Assembly (NCBI GenBank): GCA_947476465.1
Contig: CANJQN010000037.1
Coordinates: 1-40,671, forward strand
Direction of reading: 5' to 3'
Length of the DNA: 40,671 nt
Source of the DNA: Comamonadaceae bacterium
Lineage (GTDB): Bacteria > Pseudomonadota > Gammaproteobacteria > Burkholderiales > Burkholderiaceae_C
Made by a program: the position numbers and the translations under genes. The notes beneath the pieces are model-generated. The model saw only the letters and a list, made by a program, of their open reading frames with translations, ran no database searches and was not told the origin of the DNA. Position 1 is the stretch's first letter, and each line of letters opens with the position of its first letter. Positions 33,699-40,671 of the stretch are shown in pieces.

Positions 33699-34700
33699 TT
33701 GAAACACCTTATCCATAAAACGGCGGCCGTTGCCGCCCTCGCGGCGCTGGCGACGCTTGCGACCGGTGCCCTGGCGCAAGGCCAATGGCCTGCCAAGGAC
33801 CGAGCCATCACCATCGTCGTGCCCTTCGTCGCCGGCGGCCCCACCGACCGCGTCGCGCGGGATCTGGCCGAAGCCATGCGCAAGCCACTGGGCGTGAGCG
33901 TCGTGGTCGACAACGCCGGCGGCGCCGGCGGTGCGATCGGTGCCAACAAGGTCGCCAAGGCGCAACCCGATGGCTACACCGTGCTGCTGCATCACATCAG
34001 CATGGCCACCATGCCCACCCTGGTGCGCAACATTCCGTTCAAGGTCGAGAGCGACTTCGAGTATCTGGGGATGGTCAACGAAGTGCCGATGACGGTCATC
34101 GGCCGGCCGACACTGCCGGCAAACAACTTCCGCGAATTGACAACCTGGATCAACCAGAACAAGGCCAAGATCAACCTCGGCAACGCCGGGGTGGGCTCGG
34201 CCTCCCATCTGTGCGGGCTGTTGCTCCAGGCGGCACTCGGCGTCGACATGACCGCGATTCCCTACAAGGGCACGGCCCCGGCCATGACCGACCTTATCGG
34301 CGGGCAAATCGACATCATGTGCGACCAGACCACCAACACCACCGCGCAGATCGAGACCAAGAACGTCAAGGGCTTCGCCGTCACCACGACCAAGCGCCTG
34401 ACAACGCCCGCGCTCAAAGACCTGCCCACGCTGCAGGAGTCGGGCCTCAAGGACTTCCAGGTCAGCATCTGGCACGGCCTGTATGCGCCCAAGGGCACGC
34501 CGGCGGCGGAGCAGGCACGCCTGAATGCCGCACTGAAGGTCGCACTGAAAGACCCGGACTTCATCAAGAAGCAGGAAGGGCTGGGCGCGGTGATCTTCAC
34601 GGACAACCGGGTCGAGCCGGCTGAACACAAGAAATTCGTGGCCAGCGAGATCCAGAAATGGGCCCCGATCATCAAGAAGGCTGGCGTCTACATCGACTGA
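33699..34700 (+). CDS. TctC/Bug-family periplasmic substrate-binding protein
   Basis: A 333-residue tripartite tricarboxylate transporter receptor protein. The signal peptide ends at about residue 26 (ATGALAQGQWP). The mature protein has the family's N-terminal ITIVVPFVAGGPTDRVARDL, GYTVLLHHISMATMPTL and PYKGTAPAMTDLIGGQIDIM segments. It is a different branch from the protein at 17078-18082 (they share only the family pattern). The start is TTG 33699, with TGGAGACGA as a ribosome site; TAGCAT at 33667-33672 is a possible -10. It is not linked to a permease or catabolic gene here, so the ligand is unknown. Confidence 0.92.
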   Translation: MKHLIHKTAAVAALAALATLATGALAQGQWPAKDRAITIVVPFVAGGPTDRVARDLAEAMRKPLGVSVVVDNAGGAGGAIGANKVAKAQPDGYTVLLHHISMATMPTLVRNIPFKVESDFEYLGMVNEVPMTVIGRPTLPANNFRELTTWINQNKAKINLGNAGVGSASHLCGLLLQAALGVDMTAIPYKGTAPAMTDLIGGQIDIMCDQTTNTTAQIETKNVKGFAVTTTKRLTTPALKDLPTLQESGLKDFQVSIWHGLYAPKGTPAAEQARLNAALKVALKDPDFIKKQEGLGAVIFTDNRVEPAEHKKFVASEIQKWAPIIKKAGVYID

Positions 34701-34763
34701 TGGACAGCCCACCCCCGAAGCGCCTTCGGCGATGCCCCCTCGGGCTTCGCCCTCTCCCCCTTC

Positions 34764-34813
34764 AAGGGCGCGCCACCAGCGGCCCGGCAAAGCCGGTTCC
34801 GCGGTGGCCGCTG
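34764..34813 (+). repeat. Dispersed intergenic repeat, copy 2
   Basis: Matches copy 1 (6866-6915) over 50 bases with about five differences. The inner stem is CCGGC-AAA-GCCGG, so both sides changed relative to copy 1. It fills most of the 163-base gap between the TctC gene and the DUF1840 gene, which are convergent. Confidence 0.8.
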
Positions 34814-34863
34814 GTTAAGACGCTGAATTCATGGTGCCCGCGGGGACACCCTTCTGGTGTCGG

Positions 34864-35187
34864 CTAGACGCCCCAGACGATCTCCCGTCCAGCCGCCGCG
34901 CAGCGGCGCAGCATGTCGATCATGGGCACGGCGCGCTGGCGCAGGCTGATGGCGTCGGACTCCGGGGGCTCCTTGCCGGCGGCGCGAGCCTCGCCGATCT
35001 GGGCTTGCTGCAGCGCCTCTTCACGAACGATCGCCTGCTCGAGGGCCGCTGCCGCAGCCTCCATCTCGGGCGGCAAGATGATGCCGGTGGGCCCGGGGGC
35101 TTTGCCGATGATCTCCAGCACCCGCCGCCCGTTGGGCTCGAGCATGATGAGGTCACCCGAGGCCTTGGACTTGAACTTGTAGAGCAT
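34864..35187 (-). CDS. DUF1840 domain protein
   Basis: A 107-residue soluble protein with the DUF1840 pattern: MLYKFKSKASGDLIMLEPNG at the start, GPTGIILPPEMEAAAAALEQAI in the middle, and a C-terminal RAVPMIDMLRRCAAAGREIVWGV. The function is unknown. It begins 6 bases after cfa and is cotranscribed with it. Members of this family are small and are widespread in Burkholderiales, in my recollection. Normal length; no oddities. Confidence 0.9.
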   Translation of the reverse strand: MLYKFKSKASGDLIMLEPNGRRVLEIIGKAPGPTGIILPPEMEAAAAALEQAIVREEALQQAQIGEARAAGKEPPESDAISLRQRAVPMIDMLRRCAAAGREIVWGV

Positions 35188-35193
35188 GCGGTC

Positions 35194-36453
35194 TCAGCGG
35201 TAGATGTAATCCCTGTTGAAAGGATACGCCGATTGCGCCCCGCGCAGCGCGCCGGTGTGCATGTCACCGTCGGGTCGCGTGGCCAGCATCTGGTGCAGCG
35301 AGATCCAGCCGCGCTCGAAGCTCATCGCGCAGCCGGACAGGTAGAGCCGATAGGCCCGCAGGATCTGCATGGCGCGCTCCGGCGCCGTGGCCTGCAGAAT
35401 TTCGGTCGCCCGGTCGAGCTGCGACTCCAGCGCATCCGACCAGGCCCACAGCGTGCGCGCATAGTGGGGACGCAGGTTCTCTGTGTCGACCATCTCCAGA
35501 CCGCCCACCGACATCTCCTGGAGCCCGCGGCTCACGTGCAGCAACTCGCCCCCCGGGAAAATGTATTTTTCGATGAAATTCCCCATGCCGGCACCGAGCT
35601 GGTCGTTGTCGTGGCCGCCCGAGGTGATGCCATGGTTCATGACCAGGCCGCCAGGCTTGAGCAGGCGCCGGATCTTGGCGAAATACCGGGACATGTTGAC
35701 CTGCCCGACGTGCTCGAACATGCCAACGGACGCGATCTTGTCGTAACCCTCTTCTTCGTCGAGATCGCGGTAGTCGAGCAGGTCCATTCGCACACGGCCC
35801 TGCAGGCGCTTTTCCTCGATCAGGCGGCTGACATACGCATGCTGGTTGCGCGAGAGCGTGATGCCGCGCGCCTGCACGCCGTAGCGCTCTGCAGCCCACA
35901 GCAGCAGAGCGCCCCAACCCGCGCCGATATCGAGGAAACGATCACCCTCGCGCAGCATCAACTTGCGGCAGATGTGGTCGAGCTTGGCCTCCTGGGCCTG
36001 CGCCAGCGACATGTCGGCGTCGCGGTAGTAGGCGCAGGAGTACACCCGCCGAGGGTCCAGCCACAGGGCATAGAAGTCGTCGGAGACGTCGTAGTGGAAC
36101 TGGATCTGCTGCGCGTCACGTTGTTGCGAATGCGCGACCAGCGAGCGGGTTCGCCGCAGCACCTGGGTCCACCAGCTGGTGTCGGTGGCCACCGGTGTGC
36201 CCGGCAGCAGGTAAGCCGCCGCCGACATCAGGTCGCGCATATTGCCTTCAAAACCGACCCTGCCTTCGACGATGTCCTCGGCCACCTTGCCGATCTGGCC
36301 GCCGGCCAGGGTGGCCATGGACGACCAGTCGTCGAACCGAAGCGCGACGGCCGCGTCCGACGCCCCGATGCGTTTGCCACCCGGGACAGACACCGCCATC
36401 GGGACCGGCGCGCCTTCAATTCGAGGCGCGATCATGCGAACTATTACATCCAT
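35194..36453 (-). CDS. cfa: Cyclopropane-fatty-acyl-phospholipid synthase
   Basis: The enzyme methylenates unsaturated phospholipid acyl chains using S-adenosylmethionine, at the inner membrane, typically in stationary phase or acid stress. The 419-residue product has the CFA pattern: HYDVSDDFYALWLDPRRVYSCAYY (119-143), the SAM motif FLDIGAGWG (173-181), and MFEHVG / FIEKYIFPGGEL later. I chose ATG 36453. A TTG at 36462 is in frame, but it would overlap the -10 element of the only promoter I see, so it would not be transcribed. Followed 6 bases later by DUF1840. Confidence 0.92.
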   Translation of the reverse strand: MDVIVRMIAPRIEGAPVPMAVSVPGGKRIGASDAAVALRFDDWSSMATLAGGQIGKVAEDIVEGRVGFEGNMRDLMSAAAYLLPGTPVATDTSWWTQVLRRTRSLVAHSQQRDAQQIQFHYDVSDDFYALWLDPRRVYSCAYYRDADMSLAQAQEAKLDHICRKLMLREGDRFLDIGAGWGALLLWAAERYGVQARGITLSRNQHAYVSRLIEEKRLQGRVRMDLLDYRDLDEEEGYDKIASVGMFEHVGQVNMSRYFAKIRRLLKPGGLVMNHGITSGGHDNDQLGAGMGNFIEKYIFPGGELLHVSRGLQEMSVGGLEMVDTENLRPHYARTLWAWSDALESQLDRATEILQATAPERAMQILRAYRLYLSGCAMSFERGWISLHQMLATRPDGDMHTGALRGAQSAYPFNRDYIYR

Positions 36454-36461
36454 GAGGCTCA

Positions 36462-36491
36462 ATTCTTGACACGGGTTGCGCCGCGCGTCAA
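36462..36491 (-). promoter_or_regulatory. Promoter of cfa-DUF1840
   Basis: On the minus strand, -35 TTGACG (36491-36486) and -10 AAGAAT (36467-36462) are 18 bases apart. Transcription would begin at about 36455, within 2 bases of the ATG at 36453, so the message would be leaderless or nearly so. Confidence 0.6.
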
Positions 36492-36520
36492 CTCGCGCAT
36501 GTCACGCTAGCGCAAACCCA

Positions 36521-36566
36521 GGCCGCCGCGGAACCGGCTTTGCCGGGCCGCTGGCGGCGCCCCCTT
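36521..36566 (-). repeat. Dispersed intergenic repeat, copy 3 (inverted)
   Basis: The reverse complement matches copies 1 and 2 (AAGGGGGCGCCGCCAGCGGC onward), with inner stem CCGGC-AAA-GCCGG. It lies in the divergent gap between cfa and the GspF-like gene and ends 4 bases before the -10-like CATAAT of the latter. Confidence 0.8.
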
Positions 36567-36581
36567 GGCCATAATCCCCGC

Positions 36582-37814
36582 ATGCCCGCCTATTCATTCG
36601 AAGCCCTCGACAGCCAGGGCACGACACGCAAGGGCGTGATGGAAGCCGACACGGCCAAGGCCGCGCGCGGCCTGCTGCGCGCGCAAGCGCTGGTGCCCCT
36701 GCAGGTGTCGCCGGTGAATGCCGGTCAGACCGGCTCGGCGGCCGGCGCCGGTTTCGCCGGCCGCTGGTCGGCCCGGCCGGTCTTTTCCGCCACCGGCCTG
36801 GCGATCTGGACCCGCCAGCTGGCGGGCCTGGTGACCTCGGGCCTGCCGATCGAGCGGGCGCTCACGGCCCTGGCCGACGAGGCAGACGAAGAGCGCCAGC
36901 GAGGCCTGGTCGCAGCGCTTCGCGCCGAAGTCAATGCGGGGTCGGCCTTCGCCAAGGCCTTGTCGCAGTTCCCGCGCGAGTTCTCCGATGTGTATGTGGC
37001 GGTGGTCAGCGCGGGCGAGCAAAGCGGCCAGCTCGGCCGGGTGCTCGAGCGTCTGGCCGACGATCTGGAAGAGCGCCAGGCTCTCAAGGCCAAGCTGGTC
37101 GGCGCGGCCCTGTATCCGGCCATCGTCACCTTGGTGGCCATCGTCATCGTGCTGTTCCTGGTGACCTACGTGGTGCCGCAGGTCGCCGGCGTTTTCGCCG
37201 GCAGCAAACGCGCCCTGCCCTTTCTCACCTCGGCCATGCTGGCCATCAGCGCCGGCGTGCGCGATTGGGGCTGGCTGGCCGCCGCCGTGCTGGCCGCCGC
37301 GTTCGCCGCGTTGCGCCTGGCGCTGCGCGAGCCGGCCTTTCGCGAGCGCTTCGACGCCGCCTGGCTGACGCTGCCGCTGATCGGCCGGCTGGCGCGCGGC
37401 TACAACGCGGCGCGCTTTGCCGGCACGCTGGCCATGCTGGCGGGCGCCGGCGTGCCCATCCTCAAGGCCTTGCAGGCTGCCGGCGAGACCCTGGGCAATC
37501 GCTCGATGCGCGCCGACGCGATGGATGCGTTGGTGATGGTGCGCGAAGGCGCGCCGCTGGCCTCGGCCCTGGCGCAAAAGAAGCGCTTTCCGCGCCTGCT
37601 GGCCATGTTCGCGCGGCTGGGCGAGCAAACCGGCCAGCTGCCAGTGATGCTGCAGCGCGCGGCCAACCAGTTGTCGGCCGAGGTCCAGCGCCGGGCCATG
37701 CAGATGGCCACCATCCTTGAGCCGCTCTTGATCGTGGCGATGGGCCTGGTGGTGATGCTGATCGTGCTGGCGGTGCTGCTGCCGATCATCCAGCTCAACA
37801 CCTGGGTGAAATGA
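36582..37814 (+). CDS. Type II secretion/type IV pilus F-family membrane protein (GspF/PilC-like)
   Basis: A 410-residue inner membrane platform protein with two repeated GspF domains (about 65-190 and 270-395), the conserved FTRQLAGLVTSGLPIERAL-type helical part (residues 78-100, here WTRQLAGLVTSGLPIERALT), and three hydrophobic segments (about 170-190, 215-240, 375-400). GspF is typical: sequence starts PAYSFEALDSQGTTRKGVMEADTAKAARGLL. Normal length (about 405). No GspE, GspD or pilin gene is beside it, so it is isolated from its system. ATG 36582 is 6 bases after CATAAT (36570-36575). Its stop overlaps the next start (ATGATG). Confidence 0.93.
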   Translation: MPAYSFEALDSQGTTRKGVMEADTAKAARGLLRAQALVPLQVSPVNAGQTGSAAGAGFAGRWSARPVFSATGLAIWTRQLAGLVTSGLPIERALTALADEADEERQRGLVAALRAEVNAGSAFAKALSQFPREFSDVYVAVVSAGEQSGQLGRVLERLADDLEERQALKAKLVGAALYPAIVTLVAIVIVLFLVTYVVPQVAGVFAGSKRALPFLTSAMLAISAGVRDWGWLAAAVLAAAFAALRLALREPAFRERFDAAWLTLPLIGRLARGYNAARFAGTLAMLAGAGVPILKALQAAGETLGNRSMRADAMDALVMVREGAPLASALAQKKRFPRLLAMFARLGEQTGQLPVMLQRAANQLSAEVQRRAMQMATILEPLLIVAMGLVVMLIVLAVLLPIIQLNTWVK

Positions 37815-38716
37815 TGGCCGCAAGCTTGCAAGACCAGTTGGTGGTGGCGATCTCCTCGCGCGCTCTGTTCAACTTCGAGGAGGAGAACCGGTTTTTCGAA
37901 AGCGGCGATCCGGGCGCCTACATGGCCTTGCAGCTGGAGCGGCTGGAGCTGCCGGCCAAGCCGGGCATCGCGTTCTCGCTGATCAAAAAGCTGCTGGCCT
38001 TCAACGAGCCCGGCCTGCAACGTGTGGAGGTGGTGATTCTCTCGCGCAACGACCCGGTGTCGGGCATGCGCATCTTCCGCTCGGGCAAGGCCAACCAGAT
38101 CAAGCTCGAGCGCGGCGTGTTCACGCAGGGGCGCCCGCCCTTTCGCTACCTTCGTCCGCTGGGGGCGCACCTGTTCCTCTCGGCCAATGCCGAAGACGTG
38201 CGCGAGGCGCTCAACGCCGGCTTTCCCGCCGCGCGGGTGCTGACCGAATCGGTGCTGGCGGGCAACAACTACCCCGACGAGGTACGCATCGCCTTCGACG
38301 GCGATGCGGTGCTGTTCTCCGACGAGGCCGAGCAGGTCTTCCAGGCGCAGGGGCTCGATGCGTTTGTGCGTCACGAGCAGAGCAAGGCCGCCGTGCCCTT
38401 GCCCGAGGGCCCCTTCAAGCCGCTGCTGGCCGCGCTGCACCGGCTGCAGCAGGCCGGCACGCCGTCGATGAAGATCCGCACCGCCTTGGTCACCGCGCGC
38501 AGCGCTCCGGCCCACGAGCGGGCGATCCGCACGCTGATGGACTGGAACATCCAGGTCGACGAGGCCATGTTCCTGGGCGGGCTGCCCAAGGGCGAGTTCC
38601 TGCGCGAGTTCGAACCCGACTTCTTTTTCGACGACCAGACCGGCCATGTGAACCATGCCGCGAGGCACGTGCCGGCCGGGCATGTGGCAGCGGGCGTGTC
38701 GAACCGGCAACCCTGA
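37811..38716 (+). CDS. 5'-nucleotidase (PF06189 type)
   Basis: A 301-residue cytoplasmic protein of the 5'-nucleotidase family PF06189 (related to eukaryotic cN-I), which dephosphorylates nucleoside monophosphates. The N-terminus has AISSRALFNFEEENRFF, then VVILSRNDPVSGMRIFRS, IAFDGDAVLFSDEAE (an Asp-rich metal motif like HAD enzymes, about 160-170) and a late EFEPDFFFDDQTGHV. The start ATG 37811 overlaps the gspF stop. Both genes together look like an ordinary overlap rather than a functional pair. Ends 19 bases before the convergent glutathione transferase gene. Confidence 0.9.
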   Translation: MMAASLQDQLVVAISSRALFNFEEENRFFESGDPGAYMALQLERLELPAKPGIAFSLIKKLLAFNEPGLQRVEVVILSRNDPVSGMRIFRSGKANQIKLERGVFTQGRPPFRYLRPLGAHLFLSANAEDVREALNAGFPAARVLTESVLAGNNYPDEVRIAFDGDAVLFSDEAEQVFQAQGLDAFVRHEQSKAAVPLPEGPFKPLLAALHRLQQAGTPSMKIRTALVTARSAPAHERAIRTLMDWNIQVDEAMFLGGLPKGEFLREFEPDFFFDDQTGHVNHAARHVPAGHVAAGVSNRQP

Positions 38717-38735
38717 TCTGGCCGCCCGTCGGCGC

Positions 38736-39536
38736 CTACAACCCCAACTCGGCGTCGCTCGCGTGGTGCCCGTATTTGTCGCGCGGCGGCCAGGGGCGCT
38801 CGCGCCAGTGGGGCTCGAAGACGAAGGACGAGCACTGGCGCCCGGGTGCCAGGGCACCGTTGCCCAGGCCTTGGGCATAGTCGTAGTACAGCTTGACGAT
38901 CTCCTCGCGGCAGACCTGCTGGGCCGCCGGGTGCGCCAGGCAGGTGTCGCGCCAGGCCCGCACCCGCGCCAGACGTCCATCGGCGGGCAACTCGAAACCC
39001 TCGTAGTAATCCAGGAACCAGAACCGCATGAACATCGGCGTGAACACCGCCTCGGCCCAGCCGAAGGCGTCGAACAACCAAGGGCCTTGCGGCGCATGCT
39101 CGCGCAGGAAATCGTCCAGCCGCGTGTACTGCCGCAGCATGCTCTCGTGCAGGGCCGCGCGGCGGGCCGGGTCCTGGTTCATCACCAGGGTGTAGCCCTG
39201 ATGTGTGAAATCGGCCTCCATCCGAGTGAGCATGCCCTCGACGGCGCGGCGCCACGGCTCGGGTTGGGCCACCGGCCGCTGCGGCAACACGTCCTCCAGG
39301 TACTGCATGATCACCAGGCTTTCCTTCAGGATGCGGCCGTCGCTGAGTTCGAGCACCGGCAGCGAGGTGGTGCCGCGGGTCATGGCCAGCAGGGCCGGAT
39401 CGCGCGGGCGGGTGATGTCGACCACCTGGAAGCGGGCCCGTGCGCTCTCACCCTTGAGTGCCAGCAGGATTTCCACCCGCTGCGAGAACGGGCACACGGG
39501 GATGTGATGGATGGTGAACTCGGGTGGCTGGGTCAT
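38736..39536 (-). CDS. Glutathione S-transferase family protein
   Basis: A 266-residue protein with an N-terminal thioredoxin-fold domain (about 5-85), CPFSQRVEI (a CxxS-type active site, Cys11), TSLPVLELSDGRIL (cis-Pro and substrate-binding SLPVLE-type motif) and ESLVIMQYLED. The helical C-terminal domain follows (about 100-260). It is a plausible GST or omega/zeta-like reductase; the substrate is unknown. ATG 39536 fits. Its 5' end faces the groESL promoter, so the two transcription units diverge. Confidence 0.9.
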   Translation of the reverse strand: MTQPPEFTIHHIPVCPFSQRVEILLALKGESARARFQVVDITRPRDPALLAMTRGTTSLPVLELSDGRILKESLVIMQYLEDVLPQRPVAQPEPWRRAVEGMLTRMEADFTHQGYTLVMNQDPARRAALHESMLRQYTRLDDFLREHAPQGPWLFDAFGWAEAVFTPMFMRFWFLDYYEGFELPADGRLARVRAWRDTCLAHPAAQQVCREEIVKLYYDYAQGLGNGALAPGRQCSSFVFEPHWRERPWPPRDKYGHHASDAELGL

Positions 39537-39588
39537 CCGTGGAATGTAGATCCGAACAGCTTTCCGCAGCCATGAAACACACCACCTC

Positions 39589-39647
39589 TTGAAACCGGCC
39601 GGACTGGCGTTATGATTAGCACTCGCTGAGGCCGAGTGCTAGCACTC
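39589..39647 (+). promoter_or_regulatory. groESL promoter with CIRCE operator and extra palindrome
   Basis: -35 TTGAAA (39589-39594) and -10 TATGAT (39611-39616) are 16 bases apart. The CIRCE element TTAGCACTC-N9-GAGTGCTAG occupies 39616-39642, one base from the TTAGCACTC-N9-GAGTGCTAA consensus, and overlaps the -10. HrcA bound there represses groESL when unstressed. The right arm continues into AGCACTC, so 39634-39647 is also a perfect 14-base palindrome, GAGTGCTAGCACTC. Confidence 0.92.
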
Positions 39648-39661
39648 CCCAGAGTAAACAC

Positions 39662-39690
39662 AAAGCGCTAATGTCCTGTTGGCGCTTTTT
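39662..39690 (+). promoter_or_regulatory. Terminator-like hairpin in the groES leader
   Basis: AAAGCGCTAA (39662-39671) pairs with TTGGCGCTTT (39679-39688), 10 bp with one G-U, around the loop TGTCCTG; TT and GATG follow. It sits between the CIRCE site and the groES ribosome site. Shape and T-run resemble an intrinsic terminator, so it could attenuate transcription or stabilise the message. Confidence 0.55.
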
Positions 39691-39723
39691 GATGTCCCCC
39701 ATACTGAAAGCCAAGGAGATCCC

Positions 39724-40014
39724 ATGAAGCTTCGCCCCCTGCACGATCGCGTGATCGTCAAGCGCCTGGAACAAGAAACCAAGACCGCCTCCGGCATCGT
39801 GATCCCCGACAACGCCGCTGAGAAGCCCGATCAGGGTGAAGTGCTGGCCGTCGGCCCCGGCCGCAAGAACGACAAGGGCGACCTCGTCACCATGAACATC
39901 AAGGTGGGCGATCGCGTCCTGTTCGGCAAGTACAGCGGCCAGACCGTCAAGGTCGACGGCGACGAACTGCTGGTCATGAAAGAAGATGACCTGTTCGCCG
40001 TGGTTGAAAAGTAA
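39724..40014 (+). CDS. groES: Co-chaperonin GroES
   Basis: GroES caps the GroEL folding chamber. The 96-residue protein has the standard start MKLRPLHDRVIVKRLEQETK, the mobile loop ETKTASGIVIPDNA (about 17-30) and DGDELLVMKEDDLFAVVEK at the end; length is normal (97 in E. coli). ATG 39724 is 4 bases after a strong AAGGAGAT ribosome site. It begins 82 bases after the CIRCE site and is 38 bases from groEL, so both are in one HrcA-controlled operon. Confidence 0.99.
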   Translation: MKLRPLHDRVIVKRLEQETKTASGIVIPDNAAEKPDQGEVLAVGPGRKNDKGDLVTMNIKVGDRVLFGKYSGQTVKVDGDELLVMKEDDLFAVVEK

Positions 40015-40052
40015 GCCGGCCCTCACATTTACCTGAATTCGGAGTCAATCAA

Positions 40053-40671
<619 letters not shown>

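Noticed and set aside
39694..39702. CCCCATACT as a sigma-32 -10 element for groES
   Set aside because: No CTTGAA-type -35 lies 11-16 bases upstream, and the TTGAAA/TATGAT pair with CIRCE explains the promoter.

Overview
The window is a stretch of high-GC chromosome from a betaproteobacterium, most likely a Burkholderiales member of the Comamonadaceae type. This rests on the gene families and their order, such as a KKxAA histone-like protein after nrdAB, tripartite tricarboxylate transporter (Bug/TctC) binding proteins, a DUF1840 protein next to cfa, and a short intergenic repeat that I associate with this family. The assignment is inference; no rRNA or tRNA gene is present to confirm it.

Layout. 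1-305 holds a non-coding repeat cluster beyond the end of ffh. ffh (minus) is divergent from a tight plus-strand run: a CcsA/HemX-like cytochrome assembly protein, a small PP0621-type protein, pilS, pilR and then ampD. After a 375-base gap with a repeat element and two NrdR boxes come nrdA, nrdB and a lysine/alanine-repeat histone-like protein, separated by long inverted repeats. On the minus strand follows an MCE lipid-transport set (permease, MlaD-like protein, lipoprotein) without an ATPase gene, and a small conserved-looking hypothetical gene. amn (AMP nucleosidase) is on the plus strand.

16.9-20.9 kb is an accessory block: a minus-strand operon (amidohydrolase-like protein, alpha/beta hydrolase, TctC-type binding protein) divergent from a MarR regulator, then decayed remnants of a LysR regulator and an Asp/Glu racemase. 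psd, a NodI/NodJ-like ABC-2 exporter pair, srkA, a tiny Gly/Val-rich gene and htpG (with a heat-shock sigma-32-like promoter) follow.

27.0-31.8 kb is an archaic (Csu-type) chaperone-usher pilus locus with three spore-coat-U subunits, a chaperone and an usher, but no two-domain tip adhesin. Then come an rRNA pseudouridine synthase, an unrecognised membrane-like protein with a Ser/Thr/Pro/His-rich N-terminus, a second TctC protein, cfa with DUF1840, an orphan type II secretion/type IV pilus F protein overlapping a 5'-nucleotidase, a glutathione S-transferase, and groES with the start of groEL behind a CIRCE operator.

Themes: DNA precursor supply under NrdR control; protein quality control under two separate heat-shock controls (sigma-32-like for htpG, HrcA/CIRCE for groESL); envelope lipid and pilus assembly; and scavenging of organic acids or aromatics through TctC-linked genes. 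Many genes have a -10-like hexamer only 6-10 bases before the start codon, which suggests leaderless or near-leaderless mRNAs. I see no CRISPR array, insertion sequence, tRNA or rRNA.
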